From: Drosophila pseudoobscura
Lineage: Eukaryota; Arthropoda; Insecta; Diptera; Drosophilidae
DNA length: 64,000 nt
Reading direction: 5' to 3'
NCBI RefSeq assembly: GCF_009870125.1
Contig: NC_046681.1
Span: forward strand, 16,629,001-16,693,000
In this document: piece after piece, positions 11,931-21,424 of the stretch
How the letters are laid out: every line of letters begins with the position of its first letter
Position numbering within the stretch: position 1 is the stretch's first letter
The notes under the pieces: model-generated
Databases searched by the model: none
Seen by the model: the letters and a program-made list of their open reading frames with translations, nothing else
Told to the model about the DNA's origin: nothing
Made by a program: the position numbers and the translations under genes

Positions 11931-13001
11931 ATGATCCGTGAGGATGCCGTCCAGAATTATATTCGCCATAAATATCTCTCACCCACCATTTGCTATTTGG
12001 ACAATGGCACTCAGACTCAGCCTTTCAGTGGCATGTTTGCCCTGTACATCAACACCTTTTTGGGTGCCACAAATGCAGAGTTCTTCACGTATCCTATGGA
12101 TGTCACCAAGACTCGCCTGCATTTGCAGGGAGAGGCGGCGGAGCAGTCGGGACGGGGTAAGCCCCGACTCGGAATGATGGGCACTGCTCTGGACATGGCA
12201 CGGCAGGAGGGTCTGAGCGGTCTCTATGCCGGATTGTCCGCCATGATCATCAGGAATCTCTTCTTCAATGGCTTGCGTGTGGTATTCTATGACTGCCTTC
12301 GCTCGAGATTGGCCTATCTGGATCCTGGCAGTGGCAAGGAGGTTCTGACAGTGTCCCGTGGATTTGGTGCTGGTTGCCTGGCAGGGTGTGCTGCTCAGTT
12401 TATAGCCAATCCTCTGGACGTAGTCAAAATTCGCATGCAAATGGAGGGCAGACGCAGGGCTCTTGGACATCCGGCGCGAGTGAGCAATGTCAGGCAGGCC
12501 CTGGGGGATGCCTACCAGCATGGCGGCTTCCGGTCATTGTGGAAGGGCTGTGGCCCCAGCTGTGCACGCGCCATGCTAATGACAGCTGGTAAGTGTACTG
12601 AGATCTCTGACTATATCAGATACTATATTCTTTCTTAATCTCCAGGGGACACAGCCTGCTACGATCTAAGCAAACGTCACTTCATGGCCTGGCTACAATG
12701 GCCAGATGACCTTTTCATTCAATTTCTTTCTTCCATTTCTGCTGGTTTTGCAGCAAGTGCTTTGAGCACCCCCACAGATGTGGTCAAGTCGAGGATTATG
12801 AATCAGCCGACCGATGAGACGGGCAAAGGTCTCCACTATAAGAACGCCTTCGACTGCTATTTAAAGCTCATCACCCAAGAGGGTCCCATGGCCATGTACA
12901 AGGGTTTTATACCCTGTTGGATGCGCATAGGTCCTTGGTCGGTGGTATTTTGGGTTACCTTTGAGAACCTCAGAAAGTTGCAGGGACAAACGGGGTTTTG
13001 A
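11931..13001 (+). CDS. Ucp4C: Uncoupling-type carrier Ucp4C, copy 1
   Basis: The gene has two exons, 11931-12588 and 12646-13001, around a 57-bp intron (CTG/GTAAGT to TCTCCAG), and encodes 337 residues. It is an SLC25/UCP4 inner-membrane carrier with three P-x-D-x-x-K signatures: P55-K60 (YPMDVTKTRLH), P161-K166 (NPLDVVKIRMQ) and P262-K267 (TPTDVVKSRIMNQ). D. melanogaster UCP4C is reported to support uncoupled respiration in larvae in the cold. The start at M-I-R-E-D is the first ATG; copy 2 has M-A-R-E-D at the same place. Reading through the intron meets a stop, so unspliced RNA would give a truncated product of about 235 residues. A poly(A) signal lies at 13059-13064. Which copy is the true orthologue cannot be decided here. 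Confidence 0.9.
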
Positions 13002-13600
13002 GATGTACGAAATCAGGGAAAATTTTAACAAAATTAACAAATGTTCTCTAAAAATTTAAATAAATTGCTTAAAGTATACCTAAATGACGGATGTTTGTAT
13101 GGGTTCTGTGGGAAATGATTTTGGAATACAGGGAGAACTTGAAAGGATGAAAATATCTCAGATTTATCAAGCTTTTTCTCATAACTCTATCAAGCATCTG
13201 TCGTTGATCAATTTATAATCTATCAGTTATGAATTATTGATCTATCATCAATTTATCAAGAGTCTATTATTTTTCCATCATATATCTATTTAAGGATCCA
13301 TCGTAGACCTATCATGAACCGCCTGTTCGTGTGGGAATTGTTGGTATTTTTGGCATTGGATCTAAGAACAAAACGATCATTGTATGATATATTACAATTG
13401 ACCTATTCTTTCCTCATTCTAGATATATTATTTCTTCAACAGAAAACTCTTAATTTGAAATCATTGTCATTAAAAGTTGACATATAAGATTTTATTTCGA
13501 AATTCCTGTTCAAGTATGGCCCGTCCCTGCTAATACTCGTAAAGTATCTGGTCATTGCAGATTCATCGTCTTGCGACCAAAAAAAAAATAATACAAAATT

Positions 13601-14668
13601 ATGGCCCGTGAGGATGCACCCCAGAATTATATCCGTCATAAATATCTCTCACCGACCATTTGCTATTTGGACAATGGCAAGACTCAGCCTTTCAGTGGCC
13701 TGTTTGCCCTGTACATCAACACCTTTTTGGGTGCCACAAATGCAGAGTTCTTCACGTATCCTATGGATGTCACCAAGACCCGCCTGCATTTGCAGGGAGA
13801 GGCGGCGGAGAAGTTAGGACAGGGTAAACTCCGGCGCGGAATGCTGGGCACTGTTCTGGGTATTTCAAGGGAGGAGGGTCTGAGCGGTCTCTATGCTGGA
13901 TTGTCCGCTATGATCATCAGGAATCTCTTCTTCAATGGATTGCGTATGGTGTTCTATGACTGCCTTCGCTCGAAATGGGCCTATGTGGATCCTGGCAGTG
14001 GCAAGGACGTTCTGACAGTGTCCCGTGGATTTGGAGCTGGTTGCCTGGCAGGGTGTGCTGCTCAGTTTATAGCCAATCCTCTGGACGTTGTCAAAATTCG
14101 CATGCAAATGGAGGGCAGACGCAGGGCTCTTGGACATCCGGCGCGAGTGAGCAATGTCAGGCAGGCACTGGGGGATGCCTACCAGCATGGCGGCTTGCGA
14201 TCGTTGTGGAAGGGCTGTGGCCCCAGCTGTGCACGCGCCATGCTAATGACAGCTGGTAAGTGTACTGAGATCTCTGACCATATCAGATACTGTATTCTTC
14301 GTTTATCTCCAGGGGACACAGCATGCTACGATCTGAGCAAACGTCACTTCATGGCCTGGCTACAATGGCCAGATGGTCTTCTTATTCAATTTCTATCGTC
14401 CATTACTGCTGGTTTTGCCGCAAGTGCTTTGAGCACCCCCACGGATGTGGTCAAGTCGAGGATTATGAATCAGCCGACCGATAAGACGGGCAAAGGTCTC
14501 CACTATAAGAACGCCTTCGACTGCTATTTGAAGCTCATCACCCAAGAGGGTGCTACGGCCATGTACAAGGGTTTTATACCCTGTTGGATGCGCATAGGTC
14601 CTTGGTCGGTGGTATTTTGGGTTACCTTTGAGAACCTCAGAAAGTTGCAGGGACAAACGGGGTTTTGA
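13601..14668 (+). CDS. Ucp4C: Uncoupling-type carrier Ucp4C, copy 2
   Basis: The exons are 13601-14255 and 14313-14668, with a 57-bp intron at the same place as in copy 1, and they encode 336 residues. It has the same fold and signatures as copy 1 (residue numbers shifted by one, because D-N-G-K-T-Q replaces D-N-G-T-Q-T-Q). Here the intron length is a multiple of three and holds no in-frame stop, so the unspliced RNA is also open (355 residues, 19 extra). The splice sites are intact and match copy 1, so splicing is the likely default. Changes against copy 1 cluster around residues 70-95, while the region from about residue 140 to the intron is almost identical. A poly(A) signal lies at 14726-14731. 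The gene looks intact and functional. Confidence 0.88.
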   Translation: MAREDAPQNYIRHKYLSPTICYLDNGKTQPFSGLFALYINTFLGATNAEFFTYPMDVTKTRLHLQGEAAEKLGQGKLRRGMLGTVLGISREEGLSGLYAGLSAMIIRNLFFNGLRMVFYDCLRSKWAYVDPGSGKDVLTVSRGFGAGCLAGCAAQFIANPLDVVKIRMQMEGRRRALGHPARVSNVRQALGDAYQHGGLRSLWKGCGPSCARAMLMTAGKCTEISDHIRYCILRLSPGDTACYDLSKRHFMAWLQWPDGLLIQFLSSITAGFAASALSTPTDVVKSRIMNQPTDKTGKGLHYKNAFDCYLKLITQEGATAMYKGFIPCWMRIGPWSVVFWVTFENLRKLQGQTGF

Positions 14669-16860
14669 GATGTACGAAATCAGGAAATATTTGAACAAAA
14701 TTAACAAAATTTCTCTAAAAATTTAAATAAATTGTTTAAAGTATACCTAAATGACGGATGTTTGTATGGGTTCTGCGGGCAATGATTTTGGTATACATGG
14801 AGAACCTAAAAGGATGAAAATATCCCGTATTTATATATTTTCATCATACATATGTATGTATATCTATTTAAGGATCCATCGTAGATCTATCATGAGCCGC
14901 CTGATCGTGTGGGAACTGCTGGTATTTTTTTTGGAATTGGATTTAAGAACAAAACGATCATTGATTAATCCATTAATGAGATATTCCATTTGACATATTC
15001 TTTCCTCATTCTAGGTATATTTTCTCTTAATCTTCGTCCGGGGGCTTAGGGCTCTACTTCCTCTGTAAAGTGACTCTTACGTGACTTTCTTTCCCAAAAT
15101 ACTTCATTCTTTTTAATCAGTGTTTGTCTTTTCTCTATCTAGGTACTTTTGGTATAGAAAATTCACACGCGGGTAAAGCCCAGTGCAAAAATACCCAAAA
15201 TATCGGTTATATGATTCGATTTGCAAGCAAGAACCATCGTTAACCTAGTTCCTATGTATTAAAGAACTTTCTGATAAGCTGCAAAAGGTAGATTGGTAGA
15301 TAGAGGTGGTCGGTGCTCCGACCACACCCTTGTCTACGGCGGCGGCGCTTAACCTGATTATTAATAAATGATAATGTGCCTTGAATGTAGACCACATAAT
15401 GATGACGTTGTGTCCCTGTCGTGCTGGCTGCCTGCCTGCCTGTCGAAATATGTTTTACAGCGTTGCAGCAGCAACCCCTGGTGGAAAACATGGGTGCGGT
15501 TCCGCTTTCTTGAGGGAGCCACTCAGTCTATTGCCTCCGTCTCTCCCACCACGTAGGTGAGTAAGTGGCAAATGTCTGACATAATGCGTAAATCCTCCTC
15601 ACGGAAACCCTTACCCACTTCAAAGGTCTTTAGCACTTTTGTTAAATGAATGTAGGAATGAATGACGGAAATGTGGGGTTCATTTCAAGTTATTTTCCTG
15701 AAACACACACGCATGGGTAATTGTTCTTTCATTAGTCATCAGAGGAGGGTTCTCTTTAAGTATATGGGGTTCCGTGTGTGGTTCCATTTGTATAGGGGTC
15801 TCATGTGTGGTTCGGTTTATAGAGCTGCACGCTCCACGTGACTCTTTCGTGTTGTGGTTTCTCTCTCTCTCTTTCCGTCTATAGGATGATTTTATGGGTC
15901 AGGTCAGTTACAACGAATTGGAATCTAACACCCGCTGACCCAATGACCAATTTATCGGCTAATAGCTAATGTTCAACACCATGCAAACATTTTGCTGAAA
16001 CCCCGAGAGGTTGTTTTTGCTGGTAGAACTCTCTTCTGCTGACGTTGCAGATCTCTACTGTTGTTGAGGCGACGGCAATCGGTGGAGCAGTTTGTTGAAC
16101 TGCCAACACAAGCGAAATCGTAATGCGAGGATCAGCTGAAATTAGTGGTTAAAAAATGTATTTCGGCTTAAGGAATGGTTAATGCTCTAATGGGAGAGGA
16201 TATAGAGAGAATCTGGTGAAAATAATGCTTGGATGAGGAGATTGTTTAAGAACAATTGGTCAGTGATCTATTCGCTGGGCCACGGAAGAGAACCCTCTCA
16301 TTAGAAATAGCGAGAAACAGCTGAAAAGCTGATGGAAAGGGTTTTATTAAAAAGTGGAAAGAATTATGCTAGAATGAATCGTATTTTAATGCGAAAGTAG
16401 TACTGGATAGGCAAAATAATCATCTAGAATTCCCAGTCCCTTGAAACCCTATCCTAAAGGAACCCAATCCCCCTTTAAGCCAAAGATCATCTAAAATCAA
16501 TAACCAACCACAAAACTGGCCAAATTTGCATAGAACTTTCTTTAATGAAAGCGTATGGCCATTTCCATTTGAAAACCCTCTCGATCAGGTCGACGTTGCA
16601 TTCGTTTTTATTCCGTCATGTGATTTGCAAGCGAATGAAACTCCAATTACGAGTACCAGTGCAATAAACCAGCAAAATTTCTGCTACCCCAAAAACACTA
16701 CCAAAAAGAAGGAGAGAAGGAAAAGATTGGGAAAGACACTACGAAGAACTCTGTTGGGTAAGACGTGGTGGGTGTATTTCTCTGGATGAAGAAGTGGGAA
16801 TAGAGACAGATTCTAACAATTGACAAACTTTTATTCCAGATATAGAGGAGAGCTCCAGAG
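14669..16860. other. Gene-free stretch, Ucp4C copy 2 to eggshell gene
   Basis: No gene is supported. The first 350 bp is the right flank of the Ucp4C duplication. The remainder has CTGCCTGC runs (about 15428-15442), TC-rich patches (about 15860-15880) and ordinary AT-rich spacer. Confidence 0.55.
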
Positions 16861-16898
16861 TATATAAAAGAGTTCTCGAACAGAAGCGGAAGTTAGTA
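16861..16898 (+). promoter_or_regulatory. TATA box and initiator of the 929-residue secreted protein gene
   Basis: TATATAAAA lies at 16861-16869 and a TTAGTA initiator-like site is centred at about 16895, giving the usual spacing of about 34 bp. The start codon is at 16910, so the 5' UTR would be only about 15 nt. This is a strong TATA promoter of the type used by eggshell genes. Confidence 0.7.
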
Positions 16899-16909
16899 AG
16901 CGGAAGAAA

Positions 16910-19699
16910 ATGGATAAATATTCACAGTGCGGGAAGATTTGGCTGTGGCTTTGGATGGCCTTTGCGCTCTATGGTGTCTCAGCAAGTGAGGATCGGACCA
17001 TCAGGCTTCCTGGAGCTGATGAGCCGTCTCTTGGCTTTTCTGGAGCTAAGGATCTGGCCTTACCCATCTCCGTGGCTTCTGCAGTCGTAGATCTAAAGAA
17101 GAAACCTCCAGTGGATCTACTCCATCGATCCAAGAGAACTCTGACCACCATCTGCGTGGAGATCAAGCCAAGTGGACCGCTGGAGGAGCCCTACTACATG
17201 TGCAAGGGCGAGAATTTCGGAACTGAGAACAAACAAAGTTGCGTGGAATTCAAGCCAGGTGGCGCCCAGGGCGAGCTCTACTACATGTGCAAGGGCAACG
17301 ATTTTGCAAATGGAAATGATCAGGGGATACCAGCGAATCAGCCCTCCCAATTTGGGTTTCCTTCCCAGAAGCAGGCGCCACCAGCTGTGGCACCTGGCTA
17401 TCAACAACAAGCTGCACCGATTGCCCATACCTTTCCATCGTTTCCCGCCTTTGGAGGCGGGTTATTTCCAAACCAACAGCAGTACGAGGAACCCAGGAGG
17501 GAACCGCCAACGACGACATATCAGGAGCAGCGTCCGAATCAACAGGGGCCCGAAAATCCCCAGCAGCAGCCCTACAATGCTCAGCAGAAACTCCCAAATC
17601 CTCAGCAGCCGCCACAATATCCGCAAGAACAGCCCTACAAGCCCCAACAGCAGCCCCAAAATGCTCCTCAGCAGCAGCTCCAATATCCAGAGTACACTCC
17701 TCAACAGCCCCACCAGCCCCAACAGCAATTTGGATACTCTGGCGGCACCATGGCTCCCACTCCGGCTGCATCTCCTGCGCAGTCATATGGCCTGCCAGCA
17801 GTTCCTCGCCCAAATCCAGGCAGCCCGCCAGCACTTCAATACGGAGCTCCTGCAGGCCCAGGCCCAACGGCCACGACCACTGCATATAATCCTGCAGCAG
17901 CTCAGAAGTCGGCGGCAGCTGCAAAACCAACGCAGGGCCAGCAGCAGTCGATTCCCTCGTACGAAACTCCAGTGGTAGGGAGCCGTCATCAGCCTGGATT
18001 GGATGGGGATGTGGTGGGGATGCCCAGAGTGGGTTTCCAACCGGAGGAATTCAGACAGCAGTATCGCGGTTCCATGGGAGACCCACCGATGCAGCAACAG
18101 GAGCTGGCAGAGCCACATATGGTTTGGTTACCTCCTTCGCCAGTGGCTGAGCAACACGATGATCCCGTAATGAGAAGCTTTTACAAGAGCCTGGCTCCAC
18201 AACCAACAGTAAGAGCAGAAGGAGTAACAGTAGGAGCAGCACCACCAACAGTAGGAGCACCACCACCACCGCTAAGGCCACCACATCTCAGCAAAACGCA
18301 ACCTGTACCTCCCTTGGAACCTTTAGTGGGTCAAAGCTATCAGCCATCCTACGGCCAATACCCGGAAACTCAGGCTCCGCCAACATTGCCACCGCCTCCG
18401 CCTGCATATTCCCGACCAGAAGTGCATACATCCACCTTGGAACCATCACCAATTGGCTACAATTCCTACTGCAATGGATGCAATGTTCCGCCCATACCCC
18501 GGCAATGTCCAGCGGAGACTGGAGTCAGCTACAGCACAATATGTCCCAGTTTTCAGCCCGTTATTATAGCCATGCCCTGCTACGAACAGCAGCCCACGCA
18601 TTATCTGGCCGTGCCAAATATTGTGCCAAACGGAGGCAGGATTCCGAGCACGTATGGGAATGAGATGCCTGGTGGGAGTCCCTATGGATCGTCATTTGGT
18701 ATGCATCAACAGGTGGGCAGCCCATACGGAGCGAATCAGCAGGTGGGCAGCCCCTTCGGAGCGAATCAGCAGGTAGGAAGTCCTTTTGGAATCGCAACAC
18801 AGATTGGACGTCCTTTTGGACCAAATCAACAGGTTGGCAGTCCTTTTGGACAAAATCAACAGGTTGGCAGTCCTTTTGGAGCAAATCAACAGGTTGGCAG
18901 TCCTTTTGGAGCAAATCAACAGGTTGGCAGTCCTTTTGGAACGAATCAACAGATGGGTAGCCCCTTCGGCAATCCACCTCAGGTGGGCAGTCCCTTCGGA
19001 AATGCTCCACAATCTGGCAGCCCCTTCGGAATGGCACCACAGATGGGTAATAATCCCGGATTCAACATGAATATGGGCGCTCAAGTGGGCAGCCCTTTTG
19101 TTCCGAATGGCCCCCAAGTTGGTGCTGGCTTCGGAATGGGTCTGAACCCGTTTGGCCCATTCGGAAGCCTGAATCCGTTTAATCCGTTCAACAGAATACT
19201 GGGCGCTGCAGCTCCCACAACACCACAGCCCCAAAAGAATGGATTCCAGCGCATTTTCCAGTTTGACAGCTCCTCGACGACAACAGAGGCACCATCCGTG
19301 GGCTCAACTGTTCAGCAATCCTCGGAAAAGTCGGGAAAACTGAACTTTTCCAGCAGCACACCGACGGCAGCTCCGAGCTCTGCTTCATCGGAGCCTAGCT
19401 TGGGGGCTTCCCTCGCGGGCCCTGCCGAAGAGGATGAACACGAGGAGGATGATGAGGGAGAAGACGAAGACCAAATGGGGACCACAACTGCATCCACAAG
19501 TGAAGCTGATACTTCGGTCGGCGCCTCCCTCGAGGTTATACCCTTGGGGAAGCTCACTGCCAAGGACCTCATGAACAAGGCCGAGGAGAGTCTCAAGACG
19601 GACGACGAGAATCCATTGAAGAACGATAAGCGCAAACGCCACAATTCCCGAGCCAACAAGGGGATTAACCAGAAGCGAAAATATCTCCAGCAACTGTAG
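16910..19699 (+). CDS. Large secreted Pro/Gln-rich eggshell-type protein (psd candidate)
   Basis: This single-exon gene encodes 929 residues. A signal peptide is clear (residues 1-25, hydrophobic core IWLWLWMAFALYG). Two short Cys-containing repeats (T/S-C-V-E-x-K-P-x-G with Y-Y-M-C-K-G) follow at about residues 80-130. Then comes a long Pro/Gln-rich region, a five-Cys segment with C521, C524, C533, C545 and C557, and about 12 tandem ten-residue units of type GSPFGANQQV (about residues 603-712). An acidic stretch (about 845-860) and a basic tail (K-R-K-R) close the protein. The C533-x11-C545-x11-C557 spacing resembles a stretched version of the C-x7-C-x8-C vitelline membrane domain; that link is inference. 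Position next to Ucp4C and the Vm26A genes makes this, or the gene at 21425, the probable orthologue of D. melanogaster palisade (psd, CG9050) or CG13998. I cannot decide which. Its poly(A) signal is at 19722-19727. Confidence 0.85.
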   Translation: MDKYSQCGKIWLWLWMAFALYGVSASEDRTIRLPGADEPSLGFSGAKDLALPISVASAVVDLKKKPPVDLLHRSKRTLTTICVEIKPSGPLEEPYYMCKGENFGTENKQSCVEFKPGGAQGELYYMCKGNDFANGNDQGIPANQPSQFGFPSQKQAPPAVAPGYQQQAAPIAHTFPSFPAFGGGLFPNQQQYEEPRREPPTTTYQEQRPNQQGPENPQQQPYNAQQKLPNPQQPPQYPQEQPYKPQQQPQNAPQQQLQYPEYTPQQPHQPQQQFGYSGGTMAPTPAASPAQSYGLPAVPRPNPGSPPALQYGAPAGPGPTATTTAYNPAAAQKSAAAAKPTQGQQQSIPSYETPVVGSRHQPGLDGDVVGMPRVGFQPEEFRQQYRGSMGDPPMQQQELAEPHMVWLPPSPVAEQHDDPVMRSFYKSLAPQPTVRAEGVTVGAAPPTVGAPPPPLRPPHLSKTQPVPPLEPLVGQSYQPSYGQYPETQAPPTLPPPPPAYSRPEVHTSTLEPSPIGYNSYCNGCNVPPIPRQCPAETGVSYSTICPSFQPVIIAMPCYEQQPTHYLAVPNIVPNGGRIPSTYGNEMPGGSPYGSSFGMHQQVGSPYGANQQVGSPFGANQQVGSPFGIATQIGRPFGPNQQVGSPFGQNQQVGSPFGANQQVGSPFGANQQVGSPFGTNQQMGSPFGNPPQVGSPFGNAPQSGSPFGMAPQMGNNPGFNMNMGAQVGSPFVPNGPQVGAGFGMGLNPFGPFGSLNPFNPFNRILGAAAPTTPQPQKNGFQRIFQFDSSSTTTEAPSVGSTVQQSSEKSGKLNFSSSTPTAAPSSASSEPSLGASLAGPAEEDEHEEDDEGEDEDQMGTTTASTSEADTSVGASLEVIPLGKLTAKDLMNKAEESLKTDDENPLKNDKRKRHNSRANKGINQKRKYLQQL

Positions 19700-19721
19700 A
19701 ATTTTACTGCATTTTTCTATG

Positions 19722-19727
19722 AATAAA
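19722..19727 (+). terminator. Poly(A) signal AATAAA
   Basis: Canonical hexamer 23 nt after the stop codon of the large secreted protein gene. Confidence 0.8.
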
Positions 19728-21424
19728 AAATTTAATTTATAAATTATGGAGTTTCCATTTTCAAGAGGGTTTTTATTTCCTTTCAAGCTTAATCTTTGCG
19801 TGGATCTAAACTGGAGGCACATCGGACTTTCGTGCCCCATAACTTGATGTAGAATTTAATGATGGCACGTAAATAATTCGCTTTAATTAAAAGGAAATTT
19901 TCTGAAGGCTGAAGTGGGTTTTTCCTTAGGAATGTTCTGGAGAGAATATTTATGTAATATTTATAGCAATTTTCTAGAATTTTGTTCTTTAATGGAGTTT
20001 TAGGAGCAAGCCCACAGACAGGATTGTAATTATAGCCTCTACCAAACAAAAATTCTTCAACGATAGATAGGAAGTTGGGGAGAGACTTAGGGATTGTTAG
20101 GATATGGAAGGAAGTCTTCAAGATTAAAGAGTAAATATTTTTCTTGGTGTATGTATAATATATGTATACCTTTCCATCTACCTATCCGTTGTATATCTTA
20201 TTCCTTATACCTAAAAAAATCCCATATATTTCCTTGACCTTAATCATAATCTCATGTAGTCATCCACTCACATCCACAACATATTACTTTTGTAAATAGC
20301 TATTTCCCACTCGCATGTCTGTCCATCAGGCACCGAAAATGTTTAACAAAAGGCCGGTGGATGAATAAGCCAATGGCCTGGCCACTTAAGGAAGTATTTC
20401 ATAAAGCCACCAGATAATACTTATTCGCAGTGTATAATGTATGTTTATCTTTCTGGCTTTTTCCGATATACGTATACTTCCGTTTTGCTATGGCTATGGC
20501 TATGCCTCATGGCTTATGGCTTATGGCGGTGGCTCGCCCGTTTATGGCTTACCGACAGCTACGCTCCACGGATCAAACAGGAACCAAACCCCAGCTCCAG
20601 CTGGCGATTAGCAATTTCGAGCACGTAACAGAACAATTTAAATAAACCATAAAGAAAAAGTAAAGTAAAGAAAAGGAAAATAAATGAAAATACAAGTAAA
20701 TAATGCTTAGAGTCAATGCACTGCAGAAACTCTTGAATTTGAGCAAGAGGTTGTTGGATCTTTACTCGAGTCTGGGCTTGGGATTGGGAACGGGAACACT
20801 GATGGAGCACAGCTGTGTGTCTCGCATTGGAGGGGGCTTTGGCTTCTATTATTAAGTGGGTTACACTTTTCGGCGGCTTGCGAAATATGAGATATACAAG
20901 GGAACTTCCTCATGCCAATCGTACTCACTTTTTTTCACAAAAAGTATGCAAAGGTAATACGGCATATCAGATGCTCTAAGAGGCAATACAAACTTAAGAA
21001 AAAAACTTTGTAAGCTGAGTAATAATACATCCAATTATATAAAAGATATATCTACAAATTTGGAGTATAAAAGGTTTAATAAGATAGATTCTTGTCCCTG
21101 AATTTCTGTTTATCTGAGAGGGGATATTTCAATTTCAGATGCTGTTCAGATTTTATAAGATATTCTTGGTTCTATGGAGCATATTTTCAAAGTCTAAAAA
21201 GAGGAAATCCATTCCGTCATTTGCCTTTACCGCTCACAAATCTACCATTCAAACAGATATACCCTCACTGGAGGGCAGGGCATCCTCTACTGCTGACCTT
21301 GCAATAATATGCCCTGAAGTTCTACCTCTCTCCGAATGGAATCGTACCCGCTGGCACTAGTTGCAGTTGACAGTTCGCGACGCGAGGTTAAAGTTACACT
21401 CGGGGGCTTCCAAATCGCTTCAAA
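19728..21424. other. Spacer between the two long secreted protein genes
   Basis: Mostly AT-rich. It contains an ATGGCT-type simple repeat at about 20487-20530, a candidate small ORF at 20703-20855 and a TATAAAAG sequence at 21066-21073. The TATAAAAG could be the promoter of the next gene only if a 5' UTR intron exists. Nothing else is supported. Confidence 0.5.
20703..20855 (+). CDS. Candidate 50-residue small protein
   Basis: An ATG-initiated open frame of 50 codons with protein-like composition. The N-terminal half (about residues 1-24) could form an amphipathic helix with Leu every three or four positions (ALQKLLNLSKRLLDLY). It is followed by a Gly-rich GLGLGTGT segment and a Gly/aromatic end (GGGFGFYY). 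It is too short for routine gene finding. No relative is recognised and no TATA box is evident. The leader is A-rich and free of ATG near the start. It could be chance, so the call is tentative. Confidence 0.3.
   Translation: MLRVNALQKLLNLSKRLLDLYSSLGLGLGTGTLMEHSCVSRIGGGFGFYY

Larger units (their letters stand above)
11855..15025 (+). repeat. Tandem segmental duplication carrying Ucp4C
   Basis: Two head-to-tail units, about 11855-13430 and about 13441-15025, each contain one complete Ucp4C gene with its 5' and 3' flanks. Matching flanks include TAATTTGAAAT/GTCATTAAAAGTTG before the genes and GATGTACGAAATCAGG plus AAATGACGGATGTTTGTATG after them. The second unit carries about 84 extra bases just before its start codon. 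Confidence 0.92.

Noticed and set aside
17172-19659. Several long open frames in other frames of the 929-residue gene
   Set aside because: They are shadows caused by the low stop density of its Pro/Gln-rich repeats. They lack start context or signal peptides and overlap the real frame completely.
19789-20121. Minus-strand ORF of 110 codons that looks protein-like
   Set aside because: Its first codon is TTG, not ATG, no exon with an ATG could be joined and no family is recognisable. Kept only as a note.
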